A stretch of 64,000 bases of DNA from Phycisphaerae bacterium (GCA_024102815.1 JAGFJJ010000031.1:124001-188000); one strand, 5' to 3'. Shown: positions 16,808 through 24,720, numbered from the stretch's first letter. Made by a program: numbers and translations. The notes: generated from the letters alone by a model not told the origin.

Positions 16808-18268
16808 TCATTGCGACTTCTTCTTGATCTTCTCGTAGGCCGCCAGGGCCCGGTTTCGGGCCTCGGCGTGGTCGACGATAGGCTCGGGATATTGCTGTCC
16901 CAATTTTACCCCTGCTTCGGCCAGGACACTGTCCGGAGCCTCCCAGGGTGCGTGGACGTACCGATCGGGCAGTTCCCGCAGTTCCGGGACCCACTTGCGA
17001 ACATAATCGCAGAGTGGATCAAACTTCTGGCCTTGGGAAACCGGGTTGAAGATGCGGAAGTAGGGGGCAGCGTCGGCCCCGCATCCGGCGGTCCATTGCC
17101 AGCCAAGCGTGTTATTGGCGAGGTCGGCATCGACAAGCGTGTCCCAGAACCACTCCGCGCCCCGTTGCCATGGGATCAGCAGGTCCTTGACCAGAAACGA
17201 AGCTGCGACCATCCGCACGCGATTGTGCATCCAGCCGGTGGTCCATAGTTCCCGCATCCCGGCGTCGACGATCGGATAGCCGGTCCTTCCCTTCTGCCAG
17301 GCGCGGAGGAGTTTCGAATCGTCCTTCCAGGGAAACGCGGCGAATTGGTCGCGCAGCGGCTGGTCCACCGTATGCGGGAAATGATGGAGAAGATGGTGGG
17401 CGAACTCCCGCCAGCCGAGCTCCGACAGGAAGCTCCGCCGCGACGCCGGCATCTCGCGGCCGTCGGAATCAGGGTTCTGATCCATGGCATGGAGAATCTG
17501 CCCGGGGCTGATCTCCCCGAGATGAAGGTGCGGTGAAAGTCGGGACGTCCCTTCGACATCAGGTCGGTTGCGCTGATCGGCGTAATGTCCAAGCGATCGA
17601 TCCAGGAAACGCTCCAGCTGCGCCCTGGCGCCTCCCTCGCCCGGCGTCCAGTTTTCCCGAAGCCCGCCGACCCAGTCGACGGAAGGCTCCAATTGAAGCG
17701 CCTCGAGTTCGACGCTTTCCGGCCAACGACCCGGGGCTTGTAGCTTCCGTGGTGCGCCTGACGGTGCTTGCCGTCTCAACTGCTTCGAACAGTTACGCCA
17801 GTACGCGGTGAATACCTGGTAAGGTTCGCCTTCGGCATTGGCAATCTCCCACGGCTCAAAAAGTAGCGCACCGTTGAAGGTATGCACTTCGAGGCCATCT
17901 TCGCGCAGTTCCTTTTCGATCTTGCTGTCCCGCTTTGCGGCCGTCGGCTCGTATTGCCGGCTCCAGTAGATCGCCTGTGCTTTGGTCTCCGCGGCGAGCC
18001 GGCGCAGCTCCTCCAGCGCGTTGCCGCGGCGGACAATCAGTCGTGAACCGAGGTCGCGAAGGGCGTTGTCAAGCGCGGCCAGTGATTGATGGAGCCACCA
18101 TTTTCCGGCAGCGCCCGGCTTCCAGGCGCCGCCTTCATCGGGTGACCAGATGAACGTCGGAATGATAACAGCGTCGTTTTGGGTTGCCGCGAGCAGCGCA
18201 GGATGATCCGCCAGCCGCAAGTCTCGGCGAAACCAGAGAATCGTACGTCGCGACGCGGAGGAACTCAT
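16808..18268 (-). CDS. phrB: Deoxyribodipyrimidine photolyase (class I)
   Basis: This is a 486-residue photolyase. The N-terminal Rossmann domain (TILWFRRDLRLADHPAL, residues about 8-25) binds the antenna cofactor. The C-terminal helical FAD domain includes LSPHLHLGEISPGQI, FLSELGWREFAHHLLHHFP, GRTGYPIVDAGMRELWTTGWMHNRVRMVAASFLVKDLL and DADLANNTLGWQWTAGCGADAAPYFRIFNP. These Asn, Trp and Arg residues match CPD photolyases rather than cryptochromes. It reverses UV cyclobutane pyrimidine dimers using blue light. ATG 18268 (MSSSASRR) is chosen, although its ribosome-binding site is weak. The organism probably meets sunlight. Confidence 0.93.
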   Translation of the reverse strand: MSSSASRRTILWFRRDLRLADHPALLAATQNDAVIIPTFIWSPDEGGAWKPGAAGKWWLHQSLAALDNALRDLGSRLIVRRGNALEELRRLAAETKAQAIYWSRQYEPTAAKRDSKIEKELREDGLEVHTFNGALLFEPWEIANAEGEPYQVFTAYWRNCSKQLRRQAPSGAPRKLQAPGRWPESVELEALQLEPSVDWVGGLRENWTPGEGGARAQLERFLDRSLGHYADQRNRPDVEGTSRLSPHLHLGEISPGQILHAMDQNPDSDGREMPASRRSFLSELGWREFAHHLLHHFPHTVDQPLRDQFAAFPWKDDSKLLRAWQKGRTGYPIVDAGMRELWTTGWMHNRVRMVAASFLVKDLLIPWQRGAEWFWDTLVDADLANNTLGWQWTAGCGADAAPYFRIFNPVSQGQKFDPLCDYVRKWVPELRELPDRYVHAPWEAPDSVLAEAGVKLGQQYPEPIVDHAEARNRALAAYEKIKKKSQ

Positions 18269-18377
18269 CGCACTCAACAGGAATTGTAGTTGGTGCCGGT
18301 CGATTCCGCATTGCAATTCGGACAGCAAATAAAGAAAAAAGCTCGCCGGATGGAAGCTGGACTGGCCCGATGTTGCC

Positions 18378-18983
18378 TCAGGCTGGGTTGCCGCTCTCGG
18401 GGCGTTGGGGGTTTCCCAATCCGCCAACCCGTTTGGTAAGCTCGTTCAACTGGCGGCGCAGCTCGGCGAGTTCCTGAGCGTACGTGTCCGCTTCGCTTTC
18501 CGAGCCGCTAGTCGAGGTTGTTTCTTCCTTCTTTCCATTGTTCGACGCGGCTGGTGTCGTTGCGAAGAGGGACATCATCCGCCCTGCCCATTCTGCCGGG
18601 TTTACCGCAGCGCCGCTGATCGCCTGGCGGAGGTATACGTCGAACTGCTTTTGCGAAGTGGCCAGAACGGTCATGAACGGTCCAAAGAACTGCTCGATCG
18701 TGCTTTGCAGTACTGGCAGGTTGGCGCGGATCGCCTGGTGGATCAAGGCAGACGGAAAAAGGTCAAGCTTCGGAGGATCGCGGTCCAAAAGGACCTGGAG
18801 GAGAACCAGGCTGGTAATGTCCTGGTTGGTACGCGAGTCCGTAATACAAACGTCGTGTCCCGCCCGGACCAGGTCGTAGACCTCGTGAAGTGTTACATGA
18901 CAACTGCGGGTCGTGTCGTAATACCGCCGATTCGGATATTTCTTGATCTGTAGGAGTTGAGACTTGGAAGCTTCTTCAGTCAT
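18378..18983 (-). CDS. phaR: PHA synthesis regulator
   Basis: This is a 201-residue protein. Residues about 12-75 (IKKYPNRRYYDTTRSCHVTLHEVYDLVRAGHDVCITDSRTNQDIT) are the conserved DNA-binding domain of PHB/PHA accumulation regulators, followed by a helical granule-interacting segment and a C-terminal coiled coil (AQELAELRRQLNELTKRV). Family knowledge: PhaR represses the phasin gene and itself until PHA granules bind and remove it. It is divergent from the phasin gene. Its own promoter and several TTGCA motifs lie in the shared gap, one of them directly before its start codon. Confidence 0.92.
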   Translation of the reverse strand: MTEEASKSQLLQIKKYPNRRYYDTTRSCHVTLHEVYDLVRAGHDVCITDSRTNQDITSLVLLQVLLDRDPPKLDLFPSALIHQAIRANLPVLQSTIEQFFGPFMTVLATSQKQFDVYLRQAISGAAVNPAEWAGRMMSLFATTPAASNNGKKEETTSTSGSESEADTYAQELAELRRQLNELTKRVGGLGNPQRPESGNPA

Positions 18984-19143
18984 GTTGCAATCCTAGCCCG
19001 AATGTGGAAAGCGAGCATAGTGCGAATGCGCTCGAATGTCAACGAGTGATCATTTGAAACGTTGCAAAGTGTTTTATATAAAGCATTTATAATCGTTTAA
19101 GGTTCATGCTGCAATTGCACGATATTTCTTGACGCAGTTGCAC
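18984..19143. promoter_or_regulatory. Array of TTGCA motifs, probable PhaR operators
   Basis: Within 160 bases between phaR and the phasin gene there are four related elements: GTTGCAA at 18984-18990, GTTGCAA at 19061-19067, the perfect palindrome TGCAATTGCA at 19110-19119, and GTTGCAC at 19137-19143. The last two bracket the -35 box of the phasin promoter, a position that suits repression. The first touches the phaR start and suits autoregulation. Confidence 0.55.
19014..19042 (-). promoter_or_regulatory. phaR promoter
   Basis: On the minus strand, TTGACA (19042-19037) and TATGCT (19019-19014) are 17 bases apart. This is a good housekeeping-type promoter, 31 bases before the phaR ATG. Confidence 0.6.
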
Positions 19144-19156
19144 AAAACAATATACT
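19129..19156 (+). promoter_or_regulatory. Phasin promoter
   Basis: TTGACG (19129-19134) and TATACT (19151-19156) are 16 bases apart, close to the sigma-70 consensus, in a locally AT-rich stretch. A TTGCAC element sits between the boxes and the TGCAATTGCA palindrome sits just upstream. Confidence 0.65.
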
Positions 19157-19237
19157 GTGTTCGTTGTGGCGGGTTCCTTCGTCACGAGTGCAAGTCAGGG
19201 TCGGTGGAAAAAAAGACAAATCTAAGGAGATGATGTG

Positions 19238-19693
19238 ATGGTGGCGGAATCGCAGGAGACGATGAAGCGGATGTTTGATTCGGTGGCGGAGACGGCGCGG
19301 ACGACGTACGAGGCGGGTCGGCGCATGCAGGAGTCGTGGTTCGATGCGGTTGGCTCGGGCCTGAATGGGGAATCGCAGAAGAAGTTCTCCTTTAATGGCG
19401 AGGGCTTCATGAAGCAGTGGTTCCCAATGGTCGGGCGAAACCTGGGCATCTGGCTCGATGCGACCAATGAGGCGTTCCAGGCGAACATGAACGTCCATCG
19501 CCGCACGTGCGAGACCATCGGTAAGTTCGGCGAGAAGGACTTCGTGGAAGAGCAGCGCCAACTGGCGGACGCCAGCGCGACCTCGTTCCGCAGCACGATG
19601 GACGCCTACACGAAGGCCGGCCAGGCGGTCTCCGAGAACTGGACGAATTGGTGCCGGTCGGCGACATGCTGCAGCGGGTCGGGAAGCGAGTAG
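19238..19693 (+). CDS. Phasin-like PHA granule protein
   Basis: This 151-residue helical, amphipathic protein is rich in aromatic and charged residues (WFDAVGSGLN, MKQWFPMVGRNLGIWLDATNEAFQANM, STMDAYTKAGQAVSENWTNW), like phasins that coat PHA granules. ATG 19238 follows AAGGAGA; GTG 19235 is next to it. It has its own strong promoter with PhaR-type motifs and is divergent from phaR, as in known phasin/phaR pairs. An odd Cys-containing tail (CRSATCC) ends the protein. A shift of frame after the final Trp would instead give an amphipathic GDMLQRVGKRVDQG, so a late frameshift cannot be excluded. Confidence 0.75.
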   Translation: MVAESQETMKRMFDSVAETARTTYEAGRRMQESWFDAVGSGLNGESQKKFSFNGEGFMKQWFPMVGRNLGIWLDATNEAFQANMNVHRRTCETIGKFGEKDFVEEQRQLADASATSFRSTMDAYTKAGQAVSENWTNWCRSATCCSGSGSE

Positions 19694-19742
19694 ATCAAGG
19701 CCGAGAGGTTCTGTGTCGTGTTTCAGAGCAAGACGTCCTCGC

Positions 19743-19758
19743 TGGCACAGCTATTGCT
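19743..19758 (+). promoter_or_regulatory. Sigma-54-type promoter upstream of the thiolase gene
   Basis: TGGCAC (19743-19748), five bases, TTGCT (19754-19758) match the -24/-12 consensus TGGCAC-N5-TTGCW exactly, with GG and GC ten bases apart. It sits 122 bases before phaA. It implies nitrogen- or activator-dependent control of the PHA biosynthesis genes, if used. Confidence 0.5.
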
Positions 19759-19879
19759 CGCCCGGTTCGCCGGAGGCGCGAAGTCCGCGCGCTCTATTTT
19801 CGGCTCGTGTCGGCCGATCGGTCCGCCCATGCGGCCGCGGCGAGTGGGCCTTCCTTCCTACCCTGGAGCGAGGTGAGCC

Positions 19880-21064
19880 ATGGTGAAGAACGTTTACATT
19901 GCCGGTGGCGTGCGGACGCCATTCGGGTCGTTTGGCGGGTCGATGAGCGGATTGTCGGCAGCGGAGCTTGGAGCGCTGGCGATCCGGGGTGCACTGAAGC
20001 GAGCCGGGGTCGACGGCAAGCATGTTGATGAAGTGATGATGGGCAATGTGATCGGCGCCGGACTGGGCCAGAACATCGCCCGGCAATGCACGCTGGCCGC
20101 CGGGCTGGACACGTCGGTCGGCGCCACGACGATCAGCAAGGTTTGCGGGTCAGCGATGCGTGCGGTCATTCACGCGGCACAGGCTATTGAGTGCGGCGAT
20201 GCCGAGCTGATGGTCGCGGGCGGTACGGAAAGCATGAGCAACGCGCCGTACCTTCTCCCCAAGGCGCGGACGGGGTATCGCATGGGCAACGGCACGCTGG
20301 TCGACGCGATGATCAACGACGGCCTGTGGGACGTGTACACCAATCGGCACATGGGGACCTGCGGGGATCAGTGCGCGACCAAGTACGACATTACGCGCAA
20401 GGATCAGGATGACTTCGCCGTCTCCAGCTTCGAGCGGGCCATCAAGGCGTGGGACGAGGGCTTCTACAAGGACATCGTGGTTCCGGCAGAGATCAAGATC
20501 AAGAAAGCTACGACCGTCGTAGAGCGCGACGAGGGCATGAGCAAGTACCAGGGGGCCGACAAGCTGCGCTCGCTGGCACCTGCGTTCGGACCGGAGAGCA
20601 CGATCACGGCGGGCAATGCATCGAGCATCAGCGACGGTGCGGCCGCGATGATCGTTGTGGGCGAAGAGAAGATGAAAGCCCTGGGAATCAAGCCCGAAGC
20701 CCGAATCATCGGGCATGCCAACGTGGCGATGGAATCGGACTGGTTCACGATCGCGCCGATCCATGCCATCCGGAAGCTGTGTGAGAAGATCAAGGTCAAG
20801 CCCGGTGACGTGGATCTATATGAGATCAACGAGGCATTCGCCGTTGTGAGCGTGGTGGCGATCCGCGAGCTCAAGCTCGATCCGGCGAAGGTGAACGTTG
20901 CGGGCGGGGCGGTTTCGATCGGGCATCCGATCGGAGCGACCGGCGCGCGATTGATTTCGACGCTGGCGCGGGCGCTGGAGCGGCAGAACAAGAAGCTGGG
21001 CATCGCCTGTCTGTGCATTGGCGGCGGAGAATCGAGCGCCATCGCGATCGAGCGCGTGGCATGA
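19880..21064 (+). CDS. phaA: Acetyl-CoA acetyltransferase (beta-ketothiolase)
   Basis: This 394-residue thiolase condenses two acetyl-CoA to acetoacetyl-CoA, the first step of polyhydroxybutyrate synthesis. The acyl-carrying Cys89 lies in SKVCGSAMRA. Other motifs are GGTESMSNAPY, the NEAFAV signature, GHPIGATGAR with the catalytic His, and the C-terminal active-site Cys region CLCIGGGESSA. ATG 19880 has GAGCGAGGTGAG upstream. It is followed 38 bases later by the PhaE-like gene and then the synthase, forming a biosynthetic operon that may start at the sigma-54-type promoter. Confidence 0.93.
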   Translation: MVKNVYIAGGVRTPFGSFGGSMSGLSAAELGALAIRGALKRAGVDGKHVDEVMMGNVIGAGLGQNIARQCTLAAGLDTSVGATTISKVCGSAMRAVIHAAQAIECGDAELMVAGGTESMSNAPYLLPKARTGYRMGNGTLVDAMINDGLWDVYTNRHMGTCGDQCATKYDITRKDQDDFAVSSFERAIKAWDEGFYKDIVVPAEIKIKKATTVVERDEGMSKYQGADKLRSLAPAFGPESTITAGNASSISDGAAAMIVVGEEKMKALGIKPEARIIGHANVAMESDWFTIAPIHAIRKLCEKIKVKPGDVDLYEINEAFAVVSVVAIRELKLDPAKVNVAGGAVSIGHPIGATGARLISTLARALERQNKKLGIACLCIGGGESSAIAIERVA

Positions 21065-21102
21065 CGACAACAGGCGAGAACCATCAGCCATAAAGGGAAA
21101 CC

Positions 21103-21582
21103 ATGAGCGGATCATCACAGCAGCCGGCGGACATGTTCACGAAGTTCTGGACGGACATGATGTCCCGAATGACGTCCGCAGCATCGACCATGCCGGGCAT
21201 GGCCCCGGCATCGCCTCCACCCCCGCCGCCGGAGGAATTTCTCAAGCAGATGCGGCAGTCGTTTTTCGACGCGTGGGCGAAGTACTGCGAAGAGTTCATG
21301 CGCTCGGACCAGTTCATGGAGATGATGAAGCGCTCGATGGACAATGCCCTGGCGTTCCGCCAGCAGATGAACGAGTTCATGACCAAGGCCCTTGGCGAAG
21401 GGCAGATGCCGTCACGGCAGGATACGGATGCGATCATGGACGTGCTCCGTGGCTTTCAGGGACGCGTCCTGGATCAGCTGGAGTCGTTGTCGCAGCGGGT
21501 GGAAGCGCTAGAGCGGCGGGCGGGTCAACCGCCCGCCGCCGCGACATCCTCCGGCGGTTCGTCGCGGAGGACCAAGAAATGA
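21103..21582 (+). CDS. PHA synthase accessory subunit (PhaE/PhaR-type, short)
   Basis: This is a 159-residue Met-rich helical protein with a Pro-rich linker (about residues 35-43), a central aromatic helix (FFDAWAKYCEEFMRSDQFMEMMKRSMDNALAFRQQMNEF), then MPSRQDTDAIMDVLRGFQGRVLDQLESLSQRVEALERR, a C-terminal coiled coil. Similar motifs end the small subunits of class III (PhaE) and class IV (PhaR of Bacillus) synthases. Its stop overlaps the synthase start (ATGA), the strongest hint that it is the synthase partner. It is much shorter than typical PhaE (about 350 residues) and nearer class IV PhaR in size. Confidence 0.75.
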   Translation: MSGSSQQPADMFTKFWTDMMSRMTSAASTMPGMAPASPPPPPPEEFLKQMRQSFFDAWAKYCEEFMRSDQFMEMMKRSMDNALAFRQQMNEFMTKALGEGQMPSRQDTDAIMDVLRGFQGRVLDQLESLSQRVEALERRAGQPPAAATSSGGSSRRTKK

Positions 21583-22682
21583 CGACGGCGGCCGCCCCGA
21601 ATATGCCCTGGTTCCCCCATCCGGCTGATGTGCAGCGGTTCTGGGAAGATGCGTTCCGCAAGGTCGCGGCGATGCCCAAGGTGCTGGAGGTCGCTCGCAA
21701 GGTGCGGAAGGGGGTCACGCCGAGCGAACCGGTCTATCAGTTTGACCGCGTTCGCCTGATGCAATACGAGCAAGCCGTCGAGCAGGTCCATGGGACGCCG
21801 CTGATCTTCGTCTTCGCTCTGGTCAACCGGCCGTACATCCTCGATCTTGGGGCCGGGAAAAGCGTGGTCGAGCATTTCGTCCAAGGCGGGTTCGATTGCT
21901 ACAACGTCGATTGGGGCATCCCCACGAGCGCGGACCGTCACCTGGGGATGAGGGAATACGTCGAGGGGTACCTCGATGACGTCGTGAACCACGTTCGCGA
22001 GCGCACCGGCAGCGATAAGGTGAGCATCCTCGGCTATTGTATGGGTGGTTCGATGAGTGCCATGTATACGGCACTTCATCCCGAGAAGATCGCGAACCTG
22101 ATTCTGCTGGCGGCGCCGGTGGACTGGTCGAACACGGACCATCTGCTCGGCCGGTGGGTTGATCCTTCGGTATTCGACGTGGACCGGCTCATCGACGTCT
22201 GCGGCAACGCCCCCGCGGATATGCTCCAAGGGTCTTTCCTCCTGCTCAAGCCCGTTTCGAATCTCGTAGAGAAATACGTACGATTCTACGAGAACATGGA
22301 GAACGAGAAGTTCCTGGAGGACTTCTTCGCCATGGAGACCTGGCTGAATGACAACATTCCCGTGGCCGGGGAGATGTTCCGGCAGTTCGTCAAGCGGTGC
22401 ATGCAGGAGAACCAGTTGATCCAGGGACGCCTGCGGATCGGCGGACGGACGGTCGATCTGCGGAACATTACATGCCCGGTGCTGAATCTCACCGCCCAGC
22501 ACGATCACCTCGTCCCCTGCGGGCAGAGCCAGCCGTTCTGCGCCGCCGTGGGTTCGGCGGACAAGGAGACGATCACGTTCCCGGCGGGGCACATCGGGAT
22601 GGCGGTGGGGTCCAAGGCCAACCGAGAGCTCTGGCCGCGCGTGAAGGACTGGCTCGCTCAGCGATCGGAGCCGATGGCGTAG
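21579..22682 (+). CDS. phaC: PHA synthase, class III/IV size
   Basis: This 367-residue alpha/beta-hydrolase polymerises 3-hydroxyacyl-CoA. The lipase-like box GYCMGG carries catalytic Cys154. The catalytic Asp lies in TAQHDHLVP and the His in AGHIGM. The stretch PYILDLGAGKSVVEHFVQGGFDCYNVDWG is typical of PhaC. Length and sequence fit the two-subunit class III/IV enzymes, and the overlapping upstream gene supplies the second subunit. ATG 21579 is chosen because it overlaps that stop; longer frames are shadows. It acts at the granule surface. Confidence 0.93.
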   Translation: MTTAAAPNMPWFPHPADVQRFWEDAFRKVAAMPKVLEVARKVRKGVTPSEPVYQFDRVRLMQYEQAVEQVHGTPLIFVFALVNRPYILDLGAGKSVVEHFVQGGFDCYNVDWGIPTSADRHLGMREYVEGYLDDVVNHVRERTGSDKVSILGYCMGGSMSAMYTALHPEKIANLILLAAPVDWSNTDHLLGRWVDPSVFDVDRLIDVCGNAPADMLQGSFLLLKPVSNLVEKYVRFYENMENEKFLEDFFAMETWLNDNIPVAGEMFRQFVKRCMQENQLIQGRLRIGGRTVDLRNITCPVLNLTAQHDHLVPCGQSQPFCAAVGSADKETITFPAGHIGMAVGSKANRELWPRVKDWLAQRSEPMA

Positions 22683-22717
22683 TCGCGGTCCCGGGCGAAA
22701 CAAGCTGGAATCATCGC

Positions 22718-23539
22718 ATGGAATTGAAAGATCGAATCGCGGTTATCACGGGTGGGGCGAGCGGCATCGGACGGGCGGTCTGCCGGAAGCTTGCCGAGGA
22801 GCACGTCAAGGCGGTTGGCGTCGTCGACATTTCGGATAATGTCGGGGCGGTCTGCGCCGAGATGAATGCGGGGTTCGGCCGGGATGTATTGCTTCCCTAT
22901 CGGGGAGACACGACCCACGCCGATTTCCGCGAGCATGTCTATACGGATCTGGAGCAGCGATTGGGTCCGGTGACGTTGTGCGTACCCGCGGCCGGCATCA
23001 CGCGCGATCGCCTCAGCGTGAAGGTGCGTCAGGACAACGGCACCATCAAGCCGGACATTTACAGCGAGGAAGACTTTCGCCGTGTCATCGAGATCAACCT
23101 GACCGCACCGATCTACTGGGCCATGCGAATGATTGCCTCGGTGGCGATGGACCGGGCGCGGCGCGGGCTGGGGCGCTGGGTGCCGGAGGAGACGATGCAG
23201 GGCGCCATTGTCCTCATCGGTTCGGTCTCGTCGGCGGGCAACCGGGGCCAGATTTCCTATGCGACGTCCAAGGCCGGGCTGGAGGGCGCGCAGGCGACAC
23301 TGGCCACGGAAGCGGTGTTTCACGGCGTGCGTTGCTCGATGATCCACCCGGGTTACACCGACACGGCGATGGTTCAGGCGCTGGGAGAAGATCTGATTCG
23401 CGACAAGATCCTTCCGCACACGCAGCTTCGGCGCTTGATCCGACCGGACGAGATCGCTTCCGCGGTGTGCTTCATGCTGAAGAACTCGGCCGTAAGCGGT
23501 CGGCTCTGGGCGGATGCGGGCTGGCATCCGTCGGCGTAG
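22718..23539 (+). CDS. Short-chain dehydrogenase/reductase in the PHA cluster
   Basis: This is a 273-residue SDR. The cofactor motif is TGGASGIGRA near residue 12, and the catalytic set is Ser in GSVSSAG followed by SYATSKAG (Tyr and Lys). The AGITRD motif after strand 4 is shared with PhaB and FabG, although the Asn-Asn-Ala-Gly loop is replaced by PAAG. It lies 35 bases after phaC and before phaB, so it may be a second 3-ketoacyl-CoA reductase or 3-hydroxybutyrate dehydrogenase. Several insertions (DNGTIKPDIYSEEDF; DRARRGLGRWVPEETMQ) separate it from standard PhaB. The substrate is not certain. Confidence 0.85.
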   Translation: MELKDRIAVITGGASGIGRAVCRKLAEEHVKAVGVVDISDNVGAVCAEMNAGFGRDVLLPYRGDTTHADFREHVYTDLEQRLGPVTLCVPAAGITRDRLSVKVRQDNGTIKPDIYSEEDFRRVIEINLTAPIYWAMRMIASVAMDRARRGLGRWVPEETMQGAIVLIGSVSSAGNRGQISYATSKAGLEGAQATLATEAVFHGVRCSMIHPGYTDTAMVQALGEDLIRDKILPHTQLRRLIRPDEIASAVCFMLKNSAVSGRLWADAGWHPSA

Positions 23540-23573
23540 ACCAGCCACGTACAAGCGACCACCGTCGATTCGC

Positions 23574-23606
23574 GTGCAAATCAGCTTGCCGTTTTCGCGT
23601 TTGCAC
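23574..23606. promoter_or_regulatory. GTGCAAA/TTTGCAC inverted repeat upstream of phaB
   Basis: GTGCAAA (23574-23580) and TTTGCAC (23600-23606) form a 7-bp inverted repeat 19 bases apart. They share the TTGCA core with the phaR/phasin operators. A TTGACA box (23629-23634) follows but has no convincing -10. It is a possible PhaR site. Confidence 0.35.
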
Positions 23607-23737
23607 AAATCGGATCGCGCTGTTTTGATTGACAGCCTCCTGCGCATGCCGCACGATTCCCTCGTCCGTTCGATCGGAGAGGCGGTCGGCTGCTGCACAT
23701 CTGCGCCTCTCTAGCGGCATCCACAAAGGAGAGCGTC

Positions 23738-24478
23738 ATGCTTTCGGGCAAGGTCAGTCTGGTTTCAGGATCGTCTCGGGGTATCGGACGGGCCATAGCC
23801 TTGGCGCTGGCCGAGGCCGGGAGCGATGTCGTGGTTAACTACGTTTCCAGTGAGTCCGCTGCCGAGGGTGTCGCGGAAGAAGTGCGCAAGCTGGGGCGCC
23901 GGGCGATTGCCCTTCGAGCGGATGTTTCCGATTCGGCCCAGTGTGACGCCATGGTCGACAAGGCCGAGGCCCACCTCGGACCGATCCAGGTCCTGGTCAA
24001 TAACGCGGGGATTACACGAGACCGGTCGTTTCTCAAGCTGAGCCGGGAGCACTGGGAGGAAGTGCTCATGGTTAACCTGCACGGTCCGTTCAACTTGACG
24101 GGACGGATTCTTCCGGAGATGGCCAAGGCGGGCTGGGGGCGGGTGATCAACATATCGTCGATCGTCGCGCAGATGGGCAACTTCGGGCAGTCGAACTATG
24201 CCGTGGCGAAGGGGGGATTGATCGCGTTCACGAAGACGTTGGCGCGGGAGGTCGCGTCCAAGGGTGTCACGGTCAACGCCATTGCCCCCGGATTCATCGA
24301 GACGGACATGACGGCGGCGGTACCGGAGAAGGCACTGGAGTTCGTTCGCGAGCTCACGCCCGTGGGCCGGCTGGGCACGCCGGACGAAGTGGCGATCGCG
24401 GCGGTGTTCCTGGCCGATCCCAAGGCTTCGTTCGTGACCGGACAGGTCATCAACGTCAACGGCGGCATGTACATGTAG
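23738..24478 (+). CDS. phaB: Acetoacetyl-CoA reductase (PhaB/FabG family)
   Basis: This 246-residue SDR reduces acetoacetyl-CoA to (R)-3-hydroxybutyryl-CoA with NADPH, feeding the synthase. Motifs are GSSRGIGRAIA (cofactor), NNAGITRD, ISSIVAQMGNFGQSNYAVAKGG (Ser, Tyr, Lys) and the C-terminal VTGQVINVNGGMYM. The NFGQxNY motif is typical of PhaB. ATG 23738 follows AAAGGAG. It has its own gap of about 200 bases upstream with a TTGCA-type inverted repeat, so it may be separately regulated. FabG activity is an alternative, but the context favours PHA synthesis. Confidence 0.9.
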   Translation: MLSGKVSLVSGSSRGIGRAIALALAEAGSDVVVNYVSSESAAEGVAEEVRKLGRRAIALRADVSDSAQCDAMVDKAEAHLGPIQVLVNNAGITRDRSFLKLSREHWEEVLMVNLHGPFNLTGRILPEMAKAGWGRVINISSIVAQMGNFGQSNYAVAKGGLIAFTKTLAREVASKGVTVNAIAPGFIETDMTAAVPEKALEFVRELTPVGRLGTPDEVAIAAVFLADPKASFVTGQVINVNGGMYM

Positions 24479-24583
24479 CGCCGTGGCGGGCGGCGTTGGG
24501 CGCTGAACTTGCATTGCCCCGGGCGCAGTGAATTGCAGTGCCAAGTTCTTGACACTGCGGCGCAATTCGCGACATGAGCGCAT

Positions 24584-24686
24584 AAAAGAAGCCTCGACAC
24601 CGCAGCAACAGCGCGGCACACCCGAGGCTTCGAGAGAATTACTGTTCCGAACCTTGGTTCGGAACGAGGTCTACCGACCTCTTGCG
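24584..24686 (-). ncRNA. Small RNA candidate with three stem-loops and own promoter
   Basis: In the 345-base gap between phaB and a lipoprotein gene, the minus strand carries a promoter (24720-24692) followed by a run of perfect hairpins. These are GAGGTC/GACCTC with a GGTA loop (24681-24676 / 24671-24666), GTTCCGAAC/GTTCGGAAC with a 4-base loop (24665-24657 / 24652-24644), and GAAGCCTCG/CGAGGCTTC (24631-24623 / 24596-24588) ending in TTTT, an intrinsic terminator with an inner GCCGC/GCGGT pair. The product would be about 100 nucleotides. No open frame fits. Target and family are unknown. Confidence 0.6.
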
Positions 24687-24691
24687 CTTTT

Positions 24692-24720
24692 ACTATACAC
24701 GATCTTTCAGCGGAAATCAA
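24692..24720 (-). promoter_or_regulatory. Promoter of the small RNA candidate
   Basis: On the minus strand, TTGATT (24720-24715) and TATAGT (24697-24692) are exactly 17 bases apart. Transcription would begin near 24686 and run straight into the three-hairpin region. The site is downstream of the lipoprotein gene on the same strand, so it does not serve that gene. Confidence 0.6.

Noticed and set aside
21525-22703. 392-codon antisense frame over phaC
   Set aside because: It is a shadow; phaC on the plus strand is unambiguous.
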